From: Pseudonocardiaceae bacterium
GTDB lineage: Bacteria > Actinomycetota > Actinomycetes > Mycobacteriales > Pseudonocardiaceae
Direction of reading: 5' to 3'
DNA: 9,516 nt
Assembly (NCBI GenBank): GCA_025937115.1
Contig: JAICSB010000101.1
Coordinates: forward strand, 1 to 9,516
In this document: piece by piece, positions 5,113 to 9,516 of the stretch
Numbering within the stretch: position 1 is the first letter of the stretch
Layout of the letters: every line of letters begins with the position of its first letter
Program-made: the position numbers and the translations under genes
The notes under the pieces: model-generated
What the model was told of the DNA's origin: nothing
What the model saw: only the letters and a program-made list of their open reading frames with translations
The model's database searches: none

Positions 5113-5910
5113 TCATCGGGTGCTGACCTCTCCTGCTCTCGGCAATACCCCATTCTGGACCACTACCGGCGGCACCATCGGCCACAACCTCGCCCGTGGC
5201 GCGCTGCGCGGCGGCGCGGTGATGCCGTGCATCCGGGCCGCCAGCACGACGTTGATGTAGCTGAATCGGTGTTCGGCGGATGGGCCATGCGCGAGTAGGG
5301 CCGCGTTATGCTCGGGCGTGCAGTAGCCCTTGTGCTCACCGAAGCCGTACCAGGGCATCCGCTCGTGGACGTCACCCATGATCCGATCGCGGGTCACTTT
5401 GGCCAACACCGAAGCCGCCGCCACGCAGGCGGCAGCCCGGTCTCCGCCGATCACTGCCATGTTCGGGGCCGTCAGGCCCGGTACCCGGAAGCCGTCGGTG
5501 AGCACGTAACCGGGATGCACCGCGAGACCGGCGACGGCGCGGCGCATGCCTCCCAGATTGGCCACATGCACCCCCAGCTCGTCGACCTCGTCGGGCGGAA
5601 TCACCACCACGTTCCTCGCGACCGACCTGATGATGATCAGGTCGTGGTAATGCTCCCGGCGCGCCGCAGTGAGCAGCTTCGAGTCGGTGAGCCCGGCCAG
5701 CGCCGTCGCGTCGGCTGGTCGGAGCACGCACGCGGCGACCACCAGCGGCCCAGCGCAGGCACCTCGTCCCGCCTCGTCCACCCCAGCGACAGGACCCAAA
5801 CCCTTGCGGTGCAGCACAGTCTGCAGGGCCCACATTCCAGCGTCCCTGCGCACCACCGCCCTCGGCGGTCGCGGCAGAGTCTGGCGGGTGCTGCGTCCCA
5901 CGGCCGGCAC
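5113..5910 (-). CDS. rnhB: Ribonuclease HII
   Basis: RNase HII cuts the RNA strand of RNA-DNA hybrids and nicks at single ribonucleotides left in DNA, using two metal ions. The 265-residue protein shows all four acidic active-site positions: D45 and E46 in [21 protein letters not shown]139 in VLTDG, and D157 in VIGGDRAA. The family signature [15 protein letters not shown] follows at 164-178, then GYGF-like [14 protein letters not shown] (188-201). The actinobacterial lead-in [10 protein letters not shown] (16-25) lies before the core, so the start must be upstream of it. GTG 5910, 5 bases after the lepB stop, is used. ATG 5835 has a better AGGGA site but would remove the conserved lead-in. 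The C-terminal tail after HGITAPP (about 35 residues) is somewhat long and unconserved. Confidence 0.96.
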   Translation of the reverse strand: MPAVGRSTRQTLPRPPRAVVRRDAGMWALQTVLHRKGLGPVAGVDEAGRGACAGPLVVAACVLRPADATALAGLTDSKLLTAARREHYHDLIIIRSVARNVVVIPPDEVDELGVHVANLGGMRRAVAGLAVHPGYVLTDGFRVPGLTAPNMAVIGGDRAAACVAAASVLAKVTRDRIMGDVHERMPWYGFGEHKGYCTPEHNAALLAHGPSAEHRFSYINVVLAARMHGITAPPRSAPRARLWPMVPPVVVQNGVLPRAGEVSTR

Positions 5911-5915
5911 AGTCG

Positions 5916-6809
5916 TCAGCCACGCCTCCTGGCGACCACCCGCTCCCGCAGCAGCCGGCCACCGCGCCGCACCGGCCAGCTGAGCACCAGGCCAGCGGCG
6001 AGCGGAAGTCCGGACGGCCCGAAGGGCCCCGGCGCGCCGAGCTCCTGAGGATGCTGCGGGTTAGGGTCGGAGATCCCTTGCCAACGCGATAGCGGGAGTA
6101 CGATCACCCGAGCCTTGCCGATGACGTTACTCACCGGCACCGTGCCCGATCGCTGATCCGCCACGTGCCGTCGCGAGTCCGCACTGTTGTTCCGGTTGTC
6201 CCCCATCATCCACAGGTTTCCTTGCGGCACCGTGACCGGTCCGAACTCCTCCTGCGGCTCGTGCCCGATGAAGACGGCGTAGGGCTCGATCAGCGATCCG
6301 CCATTGACCATCACCCGGTTCTGCTTGTCGCAGCACTGCACGGTCTGGCCACCGACTGCGATCACCCGTTTGACGAAGTCGCGCTCGTCCGGCGGAGCGA
6401 GACCGACTAGTGCGCCGGCCTGCTGGAGCCCACGGATCAGGATGTTGTCCGATCGCTGGCTGGTGAACTCACTGGCCCATGAGTCGGTACCGCGGAAAAC
6501 CACCACGTCGCCGGGTCTCGGATCGCCGAACCGGTAGGTCAGCTTGTCGACCAGCACACGATCGTTAGTGCAGCCTGGACAGCCGTGCAGGGTCGGTTCC
6601 ATGGATGCCGAGGGGATCACGTAAACCCGAGCCAAGAACGTCTGGATCAAGAACGTGAGCACCAGCGCGGTCAGGACCAGGATCGGTACTTCGCGCCAGA
6701 ACGAGCCCTTCTTCCGCTTGGACAGACGATGCCGGTGCACGCGGCGGACGGGGAAATTGTCGGGATCGTCGCCACGAACGGGTTCGGTCGAGCGAGCCAG
6801 GTGGGCCAC
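5916..6809 (-). CDS. lepB: Signal peptidase I
   Basis: Type I signal peptidase removes signal peptides from exported proteins at the outer face of the membrane with a Ser-Lys dyad. The 297-residue protein has a basic cytoplasmic N-terminus ([10 protein letters not shown]), one membrane helix (about 41-61), and then box [10 protein letters not shown] with nucleophile S69. Box [12 protein letters not shown] carries the general base K147, and box [13 protein letters not shown] is at 202-213. An insert with a CC pair (159-160) and VMVNG is typical of the mycobacterial and pseudonocardial type. A second, weaker hydrophobic segment (267-280) and an Arg-rich end suggest a C-terminal membrane contact. 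GTG 6809 is the first start, 37 bases after rplS, but GAGGA lies almost against it, so the true start is slightly uncertain. rnhB follows after 5 bases. Confidence 0.96.
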   Translation of the reverse strand: MAHLARSTEPVRGDDPDNFPVRRVHRHRLSKRKKGSFWREVPILVLTALVLTFLIQTFLARVYVIPSASMEPTLHGCPGCTNDRVLVDKLTYRFGDPRPGDVVVFRGTDSWASEFTSQRSDNILIRGLQQAGALVGLAPPDERDFVKRVIAVGGQTVQCCDKQNRVMVNGGSLIEPYAVFIGHEPQEEFGPVTVPQGNLWMMGDNRNNSADSRRHVADQRSGTVPVSNVIGKARVIVLPLSRWQGISDPNPQHPQELGAPGPFGPSGLPLAAGLVLSWPVRRGGRLLRERVVARRRG

Positions 6810-6846
6810 GTCCTCAGGCTATCGACAGACGACCGGTGCGGGGGGA

Positions 6847-7206
6847 TCAGGACGCGGAGGGCGTCTCACGCTTCTCCTTGATCTTGGCCGCTTTACCCCG
6901 GAGATCGCGAAGGTAGTACAGCTTGGCGCGCCGGACATCCCCGCGGGTGACGATCTCGATCTTGGCGATGTTCGGCGTGTGCACCGGGAAAGTGCGTTCC
7001 ACGCCAACCCCGAAGGACACCTTGCGTACCGTGAAGGTTTCCCGCGCTCCGCCGCCCTGCCGGCGAATGACCGCGCCTTGGAATATCTGCACCCGCTGGC
7101 GGGAGCCCTCGATGACGCGGACGTGCACCTTGAGCGTGTCACCAGGCCGGAAATCCGGGATGTCCGACCGCAGCGACTTCGCGTCCAGGGCGTCCAGGGT
7201 GTTCAT
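6847..7206 (-). CDS. rplS: 50S ribosomal protein L19
   Basis: L19 sits at the interface of the large and small ribosomal subunits. The 119-residue product begins [20 protein letters not shown] and contains [46 protein letters not shown] and [20 protein letters not shown], the full-length canonical sequence. ATG 7206 has GAGG about 11 bases upstream. A 191-base leader lies before it, so it may have its own promoter, while lepB follows 37 bases after the stop. Confidence 0.98.
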   Translation of the reverse strand: MNTLDALDAKSLRSDIPDFRPGDTLKVHVRVIEGSRQRVQIFQGAVIRRQGGGARETFTVRKVSFGVGVERTFPVHTPNIAKIEIVTRGDVRRAKLYYLRDLRGKAAKIKEKRETPSAS

Positions 7207-7397
7207 CGCAAGTCCATCCTCGTCATTCGTGTGCTGTGCACGGTTTGTAGCGCCCGGGTGAGCGCAAACAGCGGCGTCGGTAATGGCAAAAACTTCCGCC
7301 CTGGGGGCCGTCCCTGCCATGCTGCGCTGTAGCATCCGATCCAGTGTGCCAGACGTTGCAGTCGGCGCTGAAACCGGGAGCTGACCTGGGGCGGCGT
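7207..7397 (-). promoter_or_regulatory. rplS leader region, possible promoter
   Basis: This is the only sizeable gap inside the core cluster. On the minus strand a CACACT at 7343-7348 lies in a context common ahead of actinobacterial rplS genes and could be a -10 element, but no strong -35 box accompanies it. Further on, a short GCCC-CCA-GGGC stem (around 7300-7312) is followed by a run of five T, too weak to call a terminator but a possible attenuator or pause site. No ORF of substance is present. Confidence 0.35.
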
Positions 7398-8150
7398 TCA
7401 TCCCCGCGGAGTAGCCAAGCGCTCGAGTACGGCGCGGTCGACTCCATCCAGCGCACCGGCTGGCAACGCCGCCAGCAGATCGGGACGCCGCGCCGCGGTG
7501 CGCTCGACAGCGCGGTCGCGACGCCAACGGGCGATCGCGGCGTGGTTCCCCGAGCGGAGCACGGCCGGGACCTCCCGTCCGCGCCACACCTCCGGACGGG
7601 TATAGCACGGCCCCTCCAGAAGGCCGTCGGAAAACGAGTCCTGGGTCGCCGAGGCAGGGTTGCCCAGCACTCCGGGCAGTAGCCGGGCAATCGCCTCAAC
7701 CATCACCAGCACTGCGACCTCACCACCGACGAGCACGTAGTCGCCGATGGATATCTCCTCGACGGCGACCCGGTCGGCCGCGTCGTCGATCACCCGTTGG
7801 TCGATTCCCTCGTAGCGGCCGCAGGCGAAAACCAGCCGTGGTTGCGCGGCCAGCTCGGCCGCCAACTGCTGGGTGAAGGGCCGTCCGGCGGGGCTGGGCA
7901 CCACCAACCGGGGTGCCGGCTCGCCGGCGAGTACGTCATCCAGCGCGTCGCCCCAGACGTCGGGCCGCATCACCATGCCGGGTCCACCACCGTAGGGCGC
8001 GTCGTCCACCGACCGGTGCACGTCGTGGGTCCAGTCCCGCAGGTCATGCACCGAGAAGTCGATCAGATTGCGGTCGATGGCCCTGCCGAGCAGGGCCTCC
8101 CGAGCCGGTGTCAGGTACTCGGGAAAGATCGTGACGACCTGGATGCGCAC
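7398..8150 (-). CDS. trmD: tRNA (guanine-N1-)-methyltransferase
   Basis: TrmD methylates G37 next to the anticodon of several tRNAs using S-adenosylmethionine, preventing +1 frameshifting. The 250-residue product begins [13 protein letters not shown]. It shows the SPOUT knot motifs: [14 protein letters not shown] (48-61), [14 protein letters not shown] (107-120) and [15 protein letters not shown] (130-144). R156 in ARLLPGVLG is present, and catalytic D171 lies in [12 protein letters not shown]. The DNA-binding-like C-terminal domain (about 175-250) is complete ([13 protein letters not shown]). GTG 8150 has GAGGA 5 bases upstream and lies 8 bases after the rimM stop, so the two are probably co-translated. 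The length is usual for actinobacteria. Confidence 0.97.
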   Translation of the reverse strand: MRIQVVTIFPEYLTPAREALLGRAIDRNLIDFSVHDLRDWTHDVHRSVDDAPYGGGPGMVMRPDVWGDALDDVLAGEPAPRLVVPSPAGRPFTQQLAAELAAQPRLVFACGRYEGIDQRVIDDAADRVAVEEISIGDYVLVGGEVAVLVMVEAIARLLPGVLGNPASATQDSFSDGLLEGPCYTRPEVWRGREVPAVLRSGNHAAIARWRRDRAVERTAARRPDLLAALPAGALDGVDRAVLERLATPRG

Positions 8151-8158
8151 AGCTGTCC

Positions 8159-8707
8159 TCAGTCGAGCAACCCTGGGGGTGGATCGAGCACCACTCGACC
8201 ACCAGCCAGGTCCACCTCGGGAACGATCTCTCGCACGAAGGGCACCAGCGCTTCGCCGTGGTCGGTCGCCAGCACCAGCAGGTCACTGGCCGGAGCGTGC
8301 ACGACCTCACGGACCGTACCCAGCGTCGCGCCGTCTGGCCCTACCGCAGCCAAACCCTCGAGCTGGTGGTCGTAGAACTCGTCGGGATCGTCGAGCTCGG
8401 GCAGTGCGGTGACGTCAGCGGTCAGCACCAGGCCGCTTAGTTGTGCTGCCGCAGCACGATCTGACACCCCGGCGAATCGGACGAGCAGGGCACCGCTATG
8501 CGGACGTACGGCCTCCACCGTGAACGTGTGACCGCCATCACCACCGAGCTGCGCGCCGACGACGAAGCGTTGCTCGGGGAAGTCGGTGCGTACTTGCACC
8601 ACAACCTCCCCCCGGAGGCCATGCGGTCTGCCGATCCGGCCAACCACCCTCTTGGACTGCTTCCCTAAAGGGTCACTGCCCGGCTGCACGATCGACACCT
8701 GCGCCAC
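8159..8707 (-). CDS. rimM: 16S rRNA processing protein RimM
   Basis: RimM helps mature the 30S subunit head by binding S19 and 16S rRNA. The 182-residue product has the N-terminal RimM domain with [17 protein letters not shown] (21-37) and [17 protein letters not shown] (77-93). The PRC-barrel domain starts at [14 protein letters not shown] (107-120) and ends in [13 protein letters not shown] and [13 protein letters not shown] 8707 lies 5 bases after the khpA stop but has no ribosome site and gives about 20 residues before the conserved core. A later GTG (8698, 8689 or 8647) could be the real start, since relatives begin only a few residues before GRIGRPHG. Confidence 0.95.
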   Translation of the reverse strand: MAQVSIVQPGSDPLGKQSKRVVGRIGRPHGLRGEVVVQVRTDFPEQRFVVGAQLGGDGGHTFTVEAVRPHSGALLVRFAGVSDRAAAAQLSGLVLTADVTALPELDDPDEFYDHQLEGLAAVGPDGATLGTVREVVHAPASDLLVLATDHGEALVPFVREIVPEVDLAGGRVVLDPPPGLLD

Positions 8708-8712
8708 TGTGT

Positions 8713-8952
8713 TCAGCGGTCGGTATCGACGACGTCGACGCGTACCCCACGCCCGCCGATACCGCCCATCACCGTGCGCAGCGCCGTGGCAGTACGCCCG
8801 CCGCGACCGATCACCTTGCCGAGGTCATCGGGGTGGACGTGCACCTCAAGGGTGCGCCCCCGCCGCGTGGTCACCAGCTGAACGCGCACGTCGTCGGGAT
8901 TGTCGACGATTCCCCGCACGAGGTGTTCGAGCGCGTCCGCCAGCATGCTCAC
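8713..8952 (-). CDS. khpA: KH-domain RNA-binding protein KhpA
   Basis: The 79-residue product is a single type-II-like KH domain: [20 protein letters not shown] (3-22), a beta strand [11 protein letters not shown], and the RNA-gripping loop [16 protein letters not shown] (47-62) with the GxxG element. In other bacteria KhpA pairs with KhpB (Jag/EloR) and binds many RNAs; in this locus it always lies between rpsP and rimM. GTG 8952 overlaps the rpsP stop by four bases (GTGA), giving translational coupling. Length and sequence are normal for the family. Confidence 0.95.
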   Translation of the reverse strand: MSMLADALEHLVRGIVDNPDDVRVQLVTTRRGRTLEVHVHPDDLGKVIGRGGRTATALRTVMGGIGGRGVRVDVVDTDR

Positions 8953-9446
8953 ACCTGGCCGTCCGCGACCGTCGCCGTGTCCTCCCGATCGTCGGCTGCG
9001 ACCGGCGCGCTATCTGGTGCCTGCTCCGGCGCCGCTGCTGGAGCCGGCTGGGAACCCCTGGCTGACTTCTTTCGTGGCGTGGTCGCCTCGGTAGTCGGCA
9101 TCTCGCCGGCCTGGGCCAACGCCCGATTGAACAGCTCGGCTTTGTCCGGCTTGGGCTCGGCTCGCTGCAAGGTGCCCTCGGCACCCGGCAGCCCGTTGAA
9201 CCGCTGCCAGTCCCCAGTGATCTGGAGCAGGTGTTGGACCGGGTCGGTGGGTTGGGCCCCGACTTCGAGCCAGTACTGCACCCGCTCTGAGTCGACCTCG
9301 ATGACGCTGGGGTGCTCTTTGGGGTGGTACTTGCCGATCGTTTCGATCGCCTTGCCGTTACGGCGGGTACGGGCATCGGCGACGACGATCCGGTAGTACG
9401 GCTGGCGAATTCTGCCGAGCCGCATGAGCTTGATCTTGACAGCCAC
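8949..9446 (-). CDS. rpsP: 30S ribosomal protein S16
   Basis: S16 is an early-binding 30S assembly protein. The core begins [20 protein letters not shown] and continues [20 protein letters not shown], with [18 protein letters not shown] later (about 68-85). The 165-residue product has a long Ala/Pro/Glu/Asp-rich tail from about residue 105, with a basic RKKSARGSQ patch, as seen in other actinobacteria but longer than the roughly 80-90 residues of most bacterial S16 proteins. GTG 9446 is chosen because it begins the conserved core; AGGAG lies about 11 bases upstream. The frame extends further up, but those residues are unconserved. It is the first gene of the cluster in this window. Confidence 0.97.
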   Translation of the reverse strand: MAVKIKLMRLGRIRQPYYRIVVADARTRRNGKAIETIGKYHPKEHPSVIEVDSERVQYWLEVGAQPTDPVQHLLQITGDWQRFNGLPGAEGTLQRAEPKPDKAELFNRALAQAGEMPTTEATTPRKKSARGSQPAPAAAPEQAPDSAPVAADDREDTATVADGQV

Positions 9447-9516
9447 GGGTCGAGCTACTCCTGTCAACGCGCGAGGTTCACGGTGAGCGCGCACGGCCCA
9501 TGGTGGGGGCACGGAC
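9447..9516 (-). other. Upstream leader of rpsP, cut by window edge
   Basis: These 70 bases hold the rpsP ribosome site (AGGAG near 9458-9462) and no other recognisable element. The promoter is probably beyond the window. Confidence 0.4.

Noticed and set aside
5308..6048. 246-codon plus-strand ORF
   Set aside because: Antisense to rnhB and lepB, both of which show complete catalytic motifs; the translation is His/Arg/Pro-rich without family features.
7797..8375. 192-codon plus-strand ORF
   Set aside because: Opposite trmD and rimM; a GC-rich shadow without recognisable motifs.

Overview
The window looks like chromosomal DNA of a high-GC actinobacterium. The right half (about 4770-9516) carries, all on the minus strand, the conserved actinobacterial block rpsP - khpA - rimM - trmD - rplS - lepB - rnhB - DUF2469. 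These genes are GC-rich, tightly packed and often start with GTG. LepB and RnhB resemble the Mycobacterium/Pseudonocardia/Frankia side of the phylum, but no genus can be named from this stretch. No tRNA, rRNA or CRISPR array was seen.

Transcription of the block runs right to left. rpsP and khpA overlap by 4 bases (GTGA), and khpA, rimM and trmD follow with gaps of 5-8 bases. A 191-base leader separates trmD from rplS, and lepB, rnhB and the DUF2469 gene then follow closely. The products make or mature the ribosome (S16, KhpA, RimM, L19), modify tRNA (TrmD), remove signal peptides (LepB) and remove RNA from DNA (RNase HII).

The left half (1 to about 4740) is different: visibly lower GC, mixed orientation, long stretches without a clear gene, and several broken genes. 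It holds the 3' end of a DDE transposase, a four-helix membrane protein gene interrupted by an in-frame TGA, and an intact gene of unknown function (785-1330). It also holds a large serine recombinase reduced to a pseudogene by at least three frameshifts and loss of its 3' part, and an intact XRE-type regulator with an alpha-helical repeat domain. Upstream of the regulator are a 74-codon ORF that overlaps its start by ATGA, a frameshifted small membrane-anchor gene, and two tandem copies of the palindromic motif GGGGTAGACCC. The usual downstream neighbours of the DUF2469 gene (yraN, comM-like, dprA) are not present.

The simplest reading is that a decaying mobile or accessory island has landed just downstream of the rpsP-DUF2469 cluster. 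The regulator is the best preserved gene in it. No clear novel system is demonstrable. The best candidates for a second look are the TGA-interrupted membrane gene and the compact unit made of the tandem palindrome, the small membrane gene, the 74-codon ORF and the regulator.
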